Of a stretch of DNA of 64,000 bases, positions 1 to 9,315 are shown in pieces. Source of the DNA: Arthrobacter sp. ISL-85 (GTDB lineage: Bacteria; Actinomycetota; Actinomycetes; Actinomycetales; Micrococcaceae); assembly GCF_018613675.1 (NCBI RefSeq), contig NZ_JAGGPQ010000005.1, forward strand, positions 62,001-126,000, written 5' to 3'. The notes below the pieces were generated by a model. It worked only from the letters and a program-made list of their open reading frames with translations. It ran no database searches and had not been told where the DNA came from. The translations under genes were made by a program, and so were the position numbers. Positions within the stretch are counted from its first letter, which is position 1. Every line of letters starts with the position of its first letter.

Positions 1-875
1 GCGGCCTGCAGGGCCGTCTTTGCAGCGGCCACGTTGTCCATCGAGTTGACCGTGACGATCATGCTGGACAATTCGCCCGGGGTTCCGGCGAGCGTCTGGG
101 CGGTGGGGAGGGTGATGTACACGGCGTTGTTGCCAAAAGCCGTGCCGGCGTCGAACAGTCCGGTCACCGTGTAGGTCTGGTCGTTGATGGTGAATGTGGA
201 GCCGATGGACAGGTTGTTCTTTTCCGCCAGCGTGGTGCCCAGCAGCGCGCCGGTGGATGCTGCCGAATAATCGCCCAGCCCGGTGCCCTGGGTGATGTTC
301 AGTCCCTTGCCCGTTGTGTCCACTTCAGCGCCGATGCCGGTGGCGGTGATGGGCAGGGAGCGGACGGGCTGCCTGGTGGTTCCGGTGGAGCCCGTGGTCC
401 CGTTGGCCTGCTGATTGCGGTTGCCCAGTGTGCCTGCATCCACCGCGGCGGTGAGGCTGGTGGTCAAGGTGGCTGCGGCCTGGCCGCCGGGGCCCGCCTG
501 CCCGGTTTGGTTGCCCGGCCCGCCCTGGCCGGTCTGGGCAGTTTGGGCCGCTTGTGCAGCGGCGGCTGCAGCGTTCCGCAGCCGCAGCGATGAGGTCCCG
601 ACGACGGCACTGACGTTTGGCACGGCGGCGGCGGTGGCTGCCTGGGCGGCAGTGAGCGGCTCACCGCCGCCTTCGAAGCCTTGGCCGCCGGCAGGATTGA
701 CAGTCAGGACGGTGCCGACGGAGGCGTTCAGCTCCTGCACTTTCGCTCCGACCGCCTGGTTCGCCACCAGCATGGCCAGTGCCAGGCCGATCGCGACGGC
801 CAGCACCGCGACAACAGCTGCGGTGCGGACCTTGTTTCTGAAGGCATTGCCTACGCTTCGGGCGAGGACGCTCAC
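1..875 (-). CDS. MacB/FtsX-type ABC transporter permease (3' end outside window)
   Basis: This is the N-terminal part (about 291 residues) of an ABC exporter permease of the MacB/FtsX family, which usually works with a separate ATPase in export of peptides, drugs or lipoproteins. I chose the GTG at 875 because an AGGAG ribosome-binding site lies just upstream. The protein starts with a basic stretch and one transmembrane helix (VAVLAVAIGLALAMLVA, about residues 22-38), followed by an extracytoplasmic MacB-type core domain. Around residues 88-118 there is a low-complexity Gln/Gly/Pro/Ala insertion. The remaining helices and the partner ATPase would lie before base 1. Substrate is unknown. Confidence 0.8.
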   Translation of the reverse strand, partial: MSVLARSVGNAFRNKVRTAAVVAVLAVAIGLALAMLVANQAVGAKVQELNASVGTVLTVNPAGGQGFEGGGEPLTAAQAATAAAVPNVSAVVGTSSLRLRNAAAAAAQAAQTAQTGQGGPGNQTGQAGPGGQAAATLTTSLTAAVDAGTLGNRNQQANGTTGSTGTTRQPVRSLPITATGIGAEVDTTGKGLNITQGTGLGDYSAASTGALLGTTLAEKNNLSIGSTFTINDQTYTVTGLFDAGTAFGNNAVYITLPTAQTLAGTPGELSSMIVTVNSMDNVAAAKTALQA

Positions 876-1005
876 GTTACTCCTATGACTCAGGTGCCGG
901 CGCCGGGGGCCGGCTTCGCATCAACCCTTGCCCGGCATCCTGTGCAGGAATCCGGCCGAACCTGTGTTTGGGCTGTGAAGGCTGTTGCTGTTGAGGCAGG
1001 ACACA

Positions 1006-1040
1006 GGAAAGCCCGGCCCCACGAAGGGACCGGGCTTTCC
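1006..1040 (-). terminator. Terminator of the chvE-mmsB-mmsA operon
   Basis: Inverted repeat AAAGCCCGG (1008-1016) / CCGGGCTTT (1030-1038) with a 13-base loop, 35 bases past the chvE stop codon when read on the minus strand. The distal arm ends in T-rich sequence on that strand. Confidence 0.8.
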
Positions 1041-1074
1041 GCTCGCCGGGTTTGGCCGGCTGTTTCTACAGGAG

Positions 1075-2169
1075 TTACTTGGTGATCGGGCCGAGTACGG
1101 GGTCGTCCGTGTAGGCCGTCTTCACGTTGGCGGAGGTCACGATGACCGGCTCCAGCAGGTAGGCGGGAACCACCTTGTTGCCGTTGTTGTAGGACTTGTC
1201 GTCGTTGACCTCAGGCTTCTTGCCCGCCTGCAGGTCCTTGACCATGGTGATTGCGTGCTCAACGAGCTTGCGGGTGTCCTTGTTGATGGTGGAGTACTGC
1301 TCGCCGGCAAGGATGGACTTGACCGACTCAACCTCGGAGTCCTGGCCGGTGACAACAGGGATCGGCTTGCCGGCGGCCTTGACGGAAGTCAGGATCGCGC
1401 GGGCCAGGGTGTCGTTGGGGGACAGGACGCCGTCAACGTTGGCGCTGCTGTAGCTGCCGCTGAGCAGGGTGTCCATGCGCCGCTGGGCGTTTTCAGCCTT
1501 CCAGCCCTGGGTTACAGCCTGCTCGAACGTGGCCTGCCCGGAGACGACCTTGAGGGTGCCGTCGTCGATCTTCGGCTTCAGGACGCTCATGGCACCATCG
1601 AAGAACACCTTCGCGTTGGCATCGTCCGGGGAGCCGGCGAACAGTTCCACGTTGTAGGGGCCGGACGGCTTCTTGGCCTTGAGCCCGTCCAGCAGGGCCT
1701 GGCCCTGGAGGACGCCGACCTTGAAGTTGTCGTACGCCACGTAGTAGTCCACGTTGGCGGTGTTCAGCAGGAGACGGTCGTAGGCGATGATGGTGGCGCC
1801 GGCGTCCTTGGCCTGCTTGAGCTGGGTACCCAGCTGGGAGCCGTCGATGGCGCCCACGATGATCACCTTGGCACCCTTGGTGACCATTGCGCTGATCTGG
1901 TTCTGCTGCTCCGAGACGCCGCCGTTGGCGAACTGGACGTCAGCCTTGAACCCGGCGCCGTTGAGGCCGTCGTTGAACAGCTTCTCGGCAAGCACCCAGT
2001 TTTCACTGGTCTTCTGCGGAAGCGCAACGCCGATGGAGGAGCTCTGGTCGAATCCTGCGGCGCCGCTGCTGGAACCGCCGGACGGCTCCGAGCGTCCACA
2101 GCCTGTCAGCGCCAGTGCTGCGATGGCAGCTACCGCTGCGGCCTTTCCTGCATTACCAAACATTCGCAT
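1075..2169 (-). CDS. chvE: Multiple-monosaccharide ABC transporter substrate-binding lipoprotein (ChvE type)
   Basis: Periplasmic-binding-protein type 1 sugar receptor of 364 residues, a normal length for the ChvE/RbsB group. A short basic N-terminus and hydrophobic helix end in the lipobox LTGC (Cys at about residue 24), so it should be a lipoprotein on the outer face of the membrane. The mature domain begins IGVALPQKTSENW and contains VGAIDGSQLGTQLKQAK and VTGQDSEVESVKSI, typical of the fold. It is the last gene of a three-gene operon with mmsB (47 bases upstream) and mmsA. ChvE-type receptors bind aldoses such as glucose, galactose, arabinose or xylose; the true ligand here is not determinable from sequence. 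Confidence 0.9.
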   Translation of the reverse strand: MRMFGNAGKAAAVAAIAALALTGCGRSEPSGGSSSGAAGFDQSSSIGVALPQKTSENWVLAEKLFNDGLNGAGFKADVQFANGGVSEQQNQISAMVTKGAKVIIVGAIDGSQLGTQLKQAKDAGATIIAYDRLLLNTANVDYYVAYDNFKVGVLQGQALLDGLKAKKPSGPYNVELFAGSPDDANAKVFFDGAMSVLKPKIDDGTLKVVSGQATFEQAVTQGWKAENAQRRMDTLLSGSYSSANVDGVLSPNDTLARAILTSVKAAGKPIPVVTGQDSEVESVKSILAGEQYSTINKDTRKLVEHAITMVKDLQAGKKPEVNDDKSYNNGNKVVPAYLLEPVIVTSANVKTAYTDDPVLGPITK

Positions 2170-2217
2170 TGTTGGTTCTCTTTCTTTGTGTGATTGAACG
2201 ATATTCAGGCTGCAAAC

Positions 2218-3501
2218 TCAGGCTTCCCTGGCGATCGCTTCCTTGGTGGAGGTGGTTTCGTCAGGCTGCATGGGGCCGCTGGGACCCGAGGTGGGGCGGT
2301 TCATGTTCCGGGTCAGCATGCCGATGATGGACCGCTTGCCCTGCGACTTGTTGTAGACGTCGAAGGCCACGGCGATCAGGAGCACCAGGCCCTTGATGAT
2401 CTGGGTGAGGTCGGCGCCGACGCCGAGGAGCTGCAGGCCGTTGTTGAGCACGGCCATGACCAGGCCACCGATGATGGAGCCGACAACGGTGCCGACGCCA
2501 CCGGTTACTGCCGCACCGCCGATGAAGACTGCAGCGATGGCATCCAGTTCCCAGCCCACGCCGTCAAAGGGGCCGGATGCGGTGGAACGGCCAACGAAGA
2601 TCATGCCGGCCAGCCCTGCCAGGATGGACATGTTCATCATGACCAGGAAGTTGACCTTCTTGGACTGGACACCGGAGAGTTCGGCCGCGTGCCGGTTGCC
2701 GCCCACTGCGTAGACATGGCGGCCAACGACGGTGCGCGAGGAGATGAAGCCGTAGATCAGGACCAGGACAGCCAGGATCAGGCCGGGAATGGGGAAGGAG
2801 GTGCCGGGCCGGCCTGTGGCGAACAGGTAGGTGGCGTAAAGGATGGCGGCGCAGATCAGCACCAGCTTCACCACGGTAACCCACATTTCGGGCACTCCGG
2901 CGCCCAGCGCCTTGGCCCGTGCCCGGGCGCGGAGTTCGCCCACCACGACGAAGACCGCAACGGCGATGCCCATCAGGAGTGTGAGGTTGTTGAACCCGGT
3001 GTCCGGTCCCACCTCGGGAAGGTAACCGGAACCCAAGTACTGGAAGTCTTCCGGGACGGGGATGGTGTTGGACTTGCCCACGAACTGGTTGAAGCCGCGG
3101 AACAGGAGCATACCGGCCAGGGTGACGATGAAGGCAGGGATGCCCACATACGCCGTCCAAAGGCCCTGCCACGCTCCAATCAGGGCTCCGAGCAGCAGGC
3201 CCAGAAGCACGCCGGCGTACCAGGGGATGCCCCAATCGCGGATGGCCAGGGCGACGCTGACCCCAACAAACGCGGCGACCGAACCGACCGAGAGGTCAAT
3301 GTGGCCGGCGATGATCACCAGGACCATGCCGATCGCCAGGATGAGGATGTAGGAGTTGCCGTTGAAGAGGTTGATGACGTTGCCGGGAGTAAGGGTGCGG
3401 CCGGCGGTGAAGATTTGGAAGAAAATGATCAGCGCCACCAGGGCGAAAATCATGCCGAATTGGCGGGTGTTGCCGCCAAACAGCTTTTTGAGGGCGTTCA
3501 T
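2218..3501 (-). CDS. mmsB: Multiple-monosaccharide ABC transporter permease
   Basis: Integral membrane permease of 427 residues, of the RbsC/XylH-like family (also called GguB). It has about 10 hydrophobic segments, starting with QFGMIFALVALIIFFQIF, and carries family sequences such as GHIDLSVGSVAAFVGV and GRHVYAVGGNRHAAELSGV, the latter being the cytoplasmic loop that contacts the ATPase. A short hydrophilic tail ends in EAIAREA. It lies between mmsA (45 bases upstream) and chvE in one transcription unit. The ATG at 3501 has an AAGGA element about 9 bases upstream. Role: forms the sugar channel through the cytoplasmic membrane. Confidence 0.9.
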   Translation of the reverse strand: MNALKKLFGGNTRQFGMIFALVALIIFFQIFTAGRTLTPGNVINLFNGNSYILILAIGMVLVIIAGHIDLSVGSVAAFVGVSVALAIRDWGIPWYAGVLLGLLLGALIGAWQGLWTAYVGIPAFIVTLAGMLLFRGFNQFVGKSNTIPVPEDFQYLGSGYLPEVGPDTGFNNLTLLMGIAVAVFVVVGELRARARAKALGAGVPEMWVTVVKLVLICAAILYATYLFATGRPGTSFPIPGLILAVLVLIYGFISSRTVVGRHVYAVGGNRHAAELSGVQSKKVNFLVMMNMSILAGLAGMIFVGRSTASGPFDGVGWELDAIAAVFIGGAAVTGGVGTVVGSIIGGLVMAVLNNGLQLLGVGADLTQIIKGLVLLIAVAFDVYNKSQGKRSIIGMLTRNMNRPTSGPSGPMQPDETTSTKEAIAREA

Positions 3502-3546
3502 GGTGTCAGTCCTTGTGTCCGGAAGGTTCTGGGGTTCGCCAGAAGG

Positions 3547-5106
<1,560 letters not shown>

Positions 5107-5175
5107 GAACCCTAACCCTCCAATGCAATGACTTCTTTGTCCGGCCGGCAAAGCGCAGGGCCGTCTGAACCAAAA

Positions 5176-5204
5176 GTAAACTGGATCACAGCCGTTGTCG
5201 TCAA
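5176..5204 (-). promoter_or_regulatory. Predicted promoter of mmsA-mmsB-chvE
   Basis: Read on the minus strand: -35 TTGACG (5204-5199), 17-base spacer, -10 GTTTAC (5181-5176). The -35 lies inside the 22-bp motif that also occurs before the ROK gene. The -10 is a weak match, so the exact start point is tentative. Confidence 0.5.
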
Positions 5205-5216
5205 GTCTTTAACGCA
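5195..5216. promoter_or_regulatory. Candidate ROK-regulator operator, copy A
   Basis: TTGTCGTCAAGTCTTTAACGCA matches copy B at 6456-6477 in 18 of 22 positions (TTGTnGTCAAGnnnTTAACGCA). It overlaps the predicted -35 of the sugar-transporter operon. Both copies sit upstream of a gene on the minus strand in the same orientation. Binding by the ROK protein encoded at 5238-6428 is inferred from position and repetition. Confidence 0.65.
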
Positions 5217-5237
5217 ATTGCTGGATAACGAAATGGT

Positions 5238-6428
5238 CTACGGCTTGCGGATTCCGGCGTGCTGGAAGACTAAAGCGGCAGCGCCAAGCGCTTCGGCGCG
5301 GTCGCCCAGAGACGACATGGTCAGGGCGGTGGTTTCTCCGATCACCGGCACTGCATGCCGGATCAGGCCCCGCCGGATGGGGTCCAACAGGATGTCTCCA
5401 AGGCCGGCCAGCGGCCCTCCCACCACGATGACCTCAGGGTTGATCAGGTTGGCCACGTTCCCCAGCGCGCGGCCCACCGCCAGCCCGGCATCATCCACCA
5501 CGCGAAGGGTGGCAGAGTCGCGGTTCAGGGCCTTGCGGACAATGTCCGCCGGTGTCATGGGCCGGTCCTCACCGCGGCTGAGGAGCTCAATCATGGTGGT
5601 GGTGGATGCGATGGTTTCCAGGCAGCCGCGATTGCCGCAGCGGCACACCAGGCCCTGCTCATGGATGGTGGCGTGCCCGATCTCGCCAGTGATTCCTACG
5701 TTGCCGTAGTAGGGGGCCCCGTTGAGGATCAGGCCGGCGCCGATGCCCGAGCCGATCTTCAAAAACAGCAGGTTGCTGACCCCGGAATGCTGCCCCCAGG
5801 TCACCTCCGACCAGGCGCCCAGGTTGGCATCGTTGTCAACAAACACGGGGATCCTCAAGGTTTCCTCAAGGTGCTGCAGGATGTTGATTCCCACCCATTC
5901 CGGGAGGATTGCACCCTGCGCCACCGTCCCGGTCCGGCGGTCGATGGGGCCCGGAATGCCGACTCCGGCCCCCACAACGGAGGTGCGTTCCACCCCGCTT
6001 TCCCGCAGCAGTTTCCCCAGGAGTGCCACGGCTGACTGGATGCCGTCATCCGCCTGGTGGCCCAGGGGGAGCATCACTGATTCTTCGGCGATCACGTGGT
6101 AGCTGAGCGAGGCCAGGACTACCCGCAGGTGCCGCCGGCCGAAGTCGATCCCGACGGCCACGGCGCCATTGCTGTTCAACCGCACGTTCAGTGCCCGCCG
6201 CCCGGAACTGGTGATGGGTTCGGTGGACGCCAGGCCGGAATCGAGCATGATCTTGACGATGTTGGAGACGGTGGCGGTGGACAGCCCCGTCTGCCGGGCC
6301 AGCTCCGCCTGGGTGGACGGGCCGCCCATCAGCGTCTCGATAATCCGCTGCTGGTTCAGCTGCCGCAGGGCAGACTGCGATCCGGGATTCTTGGGTTTGC
6401 TCCTCGTTGAGCGCGTGGTGGCGGACAT
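5238..6428 (-). CDS. ROK-family transcriptional regulator (NagC/XylR type)
   Basis: 396-residue regulator. Residues about 18-75 form a winged helix-turn-helix (RQLNQQRIIETLMGGPSTQA ... GLSTATVSNIVKIML). The rest is a ROK sugar-kinase-like domain with an ATP-type loop (GIDFGRRHLRVVLA), a central glycine-rich segment and a CRCGNRGCLE zinc motif near residue 260. ROK regulators bind a sugar and usually repress sugar-uptake genes. The gene directly precedes mmsA on the same strand, 131 bases apart, and a 22-bp motif is present before both, which supports autoregulation plus control of the transporter. The inducing sugar is unknown. Confidence 0.9.
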   Translation of the reverse strand: MSATTRSTRSKPKNPGSQSALRQLNQQRIIETLMGGPSTQAELARQTGLSTATVSNIVKIMLDSGLASTEPITSSGRRALNVRLNSNGAVAVGIDFGRRHLRVVLASLSYHVIAEESVMLPLGHQADDGIQSAVALLGKLLRESGVERTSVVGAGVGIPGPIDRRTGTVAQGAILPEWVGINILQHLEETLRIPVFVDNDANLGAWSEVTWGQHSGVSNLLFLKIGSGIGAGLILNGAPYYGNVGITGEIGHATIHEQGLVCRCGNRGCLETIASTTTMIELLSRGEDRPMTPADIVRKALNRDSATLRVVDDAGLAVGRALGNVANLINPEVIVVGGPLAGLGDILLDPIRRGLIRHAVPVIGETTALTMSSLGDRAEALGAAALVFQHAGIRKP

Positions 6429-6455
6429 GCTAAGAACATTGCCCTACCGCTGCTC

Positions 6456-6477
6456 TTGTAGTCAAGAAGTTAACGCA
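6456..6477. promoter_or_regulatory. Candidate ROK-regulator operator, copy B
   Basis: TTGTAGTCAAGAAGTTAACGCA, located 28-49 bases before the ROK start codon. Read on the minus strand it includes TTGACT, a good -35 candidate, so a bound repressor would block the promoter. It is the partner of copy A at 5195-5216. Confidence 0.65.
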
Positions 6478-6667
6478 TGGATGCATTGAATGGGCGATGG
6501 GGCGGCAGCGACGGGCCCATTCGGGAAGCCGCGTGCATTCTGTCCCGAACGGGGTGCCCGCGGGTCCAAACGACCTGCCGCCCACCGGGGCGGCTGGCTA
6601 GGCTGGAAGACGGAAACAGTCGGGCCCAAGCATGTCCGCAAGGACGGGCGCAAAGAAGGTGGTAACG

Positions 6668-7555
6668 ATGCTGCTGTCCGTCCTGCAGGCGAACGCCGTG
6701 GTCCTGGACATTGAGGCCAATCTCCGGACCGTGGACCAGGCCGCCGAGCGGGCCGCGCAGGCCGGCGCTGACCTGTTGCTCACGCCGGAACTGTTTCCCG
6801 TGGGCTACGCCCCGCTGCGGCTGAGAAGTGAACTGGATCCCGCGGCCCTTCCCGCCATCCGCGACCGGCTTGCCCGGATCGCGCGCCGGAACAGAATCGC
6901 GCTCGTCTACAGCCTGCCCGCCGCGGCTGGTGCGGAAAACGGCGCCGGGGCGCTGAGCGGGGCCGGCCAGGCGCCCGCCGATGTGCCGCGATGGCACATC
7001 TCAGCCACCCTTGTGGATGCCGACGGCACGGAAATCCTCAGTTACGCCAAGGTGCACCTCTTTGGCGGCGAGGAACGCAAGGCCTTCGCCGCAGCCACGG
7101 AACCACCCGCCGTCGTGGATTTCCGCGGCATCCGCACCTCACTGCTGATTTGCTACGACATCGAATTCCCGGAGGCCGCCCGTGCGGCCGCTGCCCGGGG
7201 CGCCGAGCTGCTCCTGGTGCCCACTGCCTTGTCCGCCGGGTTCGACGCGGTGCCGCAGGTGCTGGTCCGCGCCCGGGCGCTGGAGAGCCAGCTCAACGTG
7301 GCCTATGCCAACCACTGCGGAATCGAGGATGCGTACACCTTCGGTGGCGGAAGCGTGGTGGCGGGACCCGACGGCGCGCTCCTCGCCCGTGCCGGGGACT
7401 CCGCGGCGCTGCTGTTTGCCGAGGTGGGTGCGGAGGCTGTCCGTGCTGCACGGGATGAGGTGCCGTACCTGCGGGAGCGCCGGCCCGGGCTGTACCAGGA
7501 GTGGGAGGCGCGCCTGGCGCCGGAACCAGGCCGGCCCGGGGACACCCGGGCCTAG
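6668..7555 (+). CDS. davA: Carbon-nitrogen hydrolase, probable 5-aminovaleramide amidase (DavA)
   Basis: Nitrilase-superfamily amidase of 295 residues. The catalytic triad is visible as Glu41 (TPELFPVGY), Lys128 (YAKVHLFGG) and Cys162 (LLICYDIEFPE). The sequence resembles Pseudomonas DavA as I know it, including the YAKVHLFGG and LLICYDIEFPE blocks and the VRARA-E-Q region. A Gly/Ala-rich insertion at about residues 87-106 looks lineage-specific. I chose the ATG at 6668, with AAGGTGG upstream, over the earlier in-frame ATG at 6632. Its likely job is hydrolysis of 5-aminovaleramide to 5-aminovalerate and ammonia, the step after DavB (10839-12575). Other omega-amidase substrates remain possible if taken alone; the neighbour davB is the main support. 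Confidence 0.8.
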   Translation: MLLSVLQANAVVLDIEANLRTVDQAAERAAQAGADLLLTPELFPVGYAPLRLRSELDPAALPAIRDRLARIARRNRIALVYSLPAAAGAENGAGALSGAGQAPADVPRWHISATLVDADGTEILSYAKVHLFGGEERKAFAAATEPPAVVDFRGIRTSLLICYDIEFPEAARAAAARGAELLLVPTALSAGFDAVPQVLVRARALESQLNVAYANHCGIEDAYTFGGGSVVAGPDGALLARAGDSAALLFAEVGAEAVRAARDEVPYLRERRPGLYQEWEARLAPEPGRPGDTRA

Positions 7556-7565
7556 CCGCTGCCCC

Positions 7566-9206
7566 TCAGTCCACCTTGCCCGCCAGGTTGTCCGCGTACT
7601 GCAGCGCAATCCACAGCTCTGCCCGCACCTGTGCCTGGTTCAGGTCCATCTGGAGCAGTTCGGCAAGGACGCCGATCTGCCGCCGCACGCTGTTCCGGTG
7701 CAGGCCCAGCAGTTTGGCGGAGGCGTCCCAGCTGCCGTTCTCGCTGAGCCAGCCGCGGAGGACGGCCAGCAGTGGATGGCGCCGGTCCGCCTCAAGCGCC
7801 AGGACCGGCCGCAGGAGGCGCTCGGCCAGCAGGGTCCCGGCCTCGCGTCCCAGCAGCCCGGTGATCGACCAGGACACCTCGTCAGCGCGGATGCTGTGCC
7901 CGCTTCTCTGGACCTGGCTGCGCAGGGACGTGGCGCGCTGGTATGCGGCAGGAAGGCCGGTGAGCTCGGTTGGTTCCCCGACCACCAGGCGCCACCCGAG
8001 TTTTTCCACGTCGGCAAGCAGGGCGTCGTCCACCCTGAGCCGTGTGACGGCGGCGAAGCCGTAGTCAGTGATCTCCACCAGCTTCGTGTCGAGCATCCGG
8101 CGCCACTGCAGCAGTTCCCGGACTGGTCCGTCGCCCCCCGGCCAATGCGGCGTCTCCACGTTGATGCCCTGCACTACCCGCATGGGCGCGGACCGGGTGG
8201 AGGAAAGGCTCTGCGCCAGCAGCCCCTTGAGCCCGTTGAGATGCCTGGTGCTGCCCGTGGTGAGGCTTTCGGGGTGCAGCAGGACGGCGGTTGCCAGTTG
8301 GCTCGGGGCGAGGGACCCGCTGGTGCGTTGCCGCACCAGCAGCTCCAGCAGCCCGACGGCGGATTGGACCGTGTTGTTTTGCGCGGGGGTCAGCGGAACG
8401 TCGGAGCCGAGCACCAGGGCGCCGAGGTTGGCGTCCTTGGTGCTGCGCAGCGGGTGGCCCACCACCAGCGCCGAGCCCGGCTGGTCAAAGCCGTCCATCT
8501 CCACCCGGGGGCCGCGTCCGGACAGCAGTCGTTCAAGCATGGGTTCGAGCAGGGAAAGGTCGACGGCGGTGCTGCCGCCGGCACTGGCTCCCCGGGCCCG
8601 GACCCGCCCGTCCGCGCCCACCATGACTGCCCAAACGGGCACGCGCTGGACCAGGGCGGCCAGCAGTTCGTGTTCCGGCCTGGGGGAGAGGACTGCGCGC
8701 ATCAACTGGCGGTTGGTCTCCGCCAGTTGCCGGAAGACCCTCGCGTTATCGGATTCCAAAAGTTGGGAGAACTGAAGCCCGATCGCCGCGAAAGGGAGTG
8801 TTTCCGGCACTTCGAACAACGTCAGGTTATGCCGCCGGCACGCCTCGATGACAGCGTCCGGGACGGTGTCGAAATAGGGCCTGATCCCGAAGCCCAACGC
8901 GGCCACCTTGGCGTCCACCAGCCGCCGGACATAAGCATCCACCCTGGCGGGCGAGCCTCCCTCGTCAAGGAAGGGAAGGCCGGCGGTGAGCAGGAACTCA
9001 CCCTCCGGAAGATAGGGGGTGGGGTCTTCGAGCTCACTGGGTTCAACCCACCTCAGCAGACGGTCCCCGCTGCCGCCGTCGTGGAGCATGGCAAGCAGCG
9101 GCGGCAGTTGGTCCAGGAACTGCTGGAGCGTGACGAAGCTCAGAGGTCCGGACTCGGCGGCCTCAGGCATCGGCGTGTCCCGCGGCCGAGGTCTCAGTAG
9201 GTGCAT
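7566..9206 (-). CDS. PucR-family transcriptional regulator of the lysine locus
   Basis: About 546 residues. The N-terminal PucR ligand-sensing domain (roughly residues 20-145, with TPYLPEGEFLLTAGLPF) is followed by a central region and a C-terminal PucR helix-turn-helix (AKLLGLHRNSVRRQIGVLAELL). The start is uncertain: ATG 9206 and ATG 9170 are both possible and an in-frame extension reaches 9293, but that would run into the divergent promoter region. It is transcribed away from the APC permease and towards davA (convergent, stop codons 10 bases apart). Its position between davA and the permease-davB operon suggests it controls lysine catabolism, possibly with lysine as signal. Confidence 0.82.
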   Translation of the reverse strand: MHLLRPRPRDTPMPEAAESGPLSFVTLQQFLDQLPPLLAMLHDGGSGDRLLRWVEPSELEDPTPYLPEGEFLLTAGLPFLDEGGSPARVDAYVRRLVDAKVAALGFGIRPYFDTVPDAVIEACRRHNLTLFEVPETLPFAAIGLQFSQLLESDNARVFRQLAETNRQLMRAVLSPRPEHELLAALVQRVPVWAVMVGADGRVRARGASAGGSTAVDLSLLEPMLERLLSGRGPRVEMDGFDQPGSALVVGHPLRSTKDANLGALVLGSDVPLTPAQNNTVQSAVGLLELLVRQRTSGSLAPSQLATAVLLHPESLTTGSTRHLNGLKGLLAQSLSSTRSAPMRVVQGINVETPHWPGGDGPVRELLQWRRMLDTKLVEITDYGFAAVTRLRVDDALLADVEKLGWRLVVGEPTELTGLPAAYQRATSLRSQVQRSGHSIRADEVSWSITGLLGREAGTLLAERLLRPVLALEADRRHPLLAVLRGWLSENGSWDASAKLLGLHRNSVRRQIGVLAELLQMDLNQAQVRAELWIALQYADNLAGKVD

Positions 9207-9242
9207 AACGTCCCATGGGTGACCACTATAGGGCAATCCGCA

Positions 9243-9276
9243 CCAAGGTGAGAGGTGTCTCACATGCCAACCTTGG
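9243..9276. promoter_or_regulatory. Nested inverted repeat, candidate PucR operator
   Basis: In the divergent gap between the PucR gene and the APC permease. The inner perfect repeat is GTGAGA-GGTG-TCTCAC (9248-9263); the outer arms are CCAAGG (9243-9248) and CCTTGG (9271-9276). It lies 40-73 bases before the permease start codon. Identity of the bound protein is inferred from location only. Confidence 0.55.
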
Positions 9277-9315
9277 GGAGGGGAATCCGACAACTACTCT
9301 GAAGGGACGTCAACG

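Noticed and set aside
985..2193. 402-residue open frame on the plus strand
   Set aside because: Antisense to chvE, which has a clear lipobox and receptor fold; no domain in the antisense frame.
7182..9200. 672-residue open frame on the plus strand
   Set aside because: Shadow of the PucR gene and the davA end; low-complexity composition.
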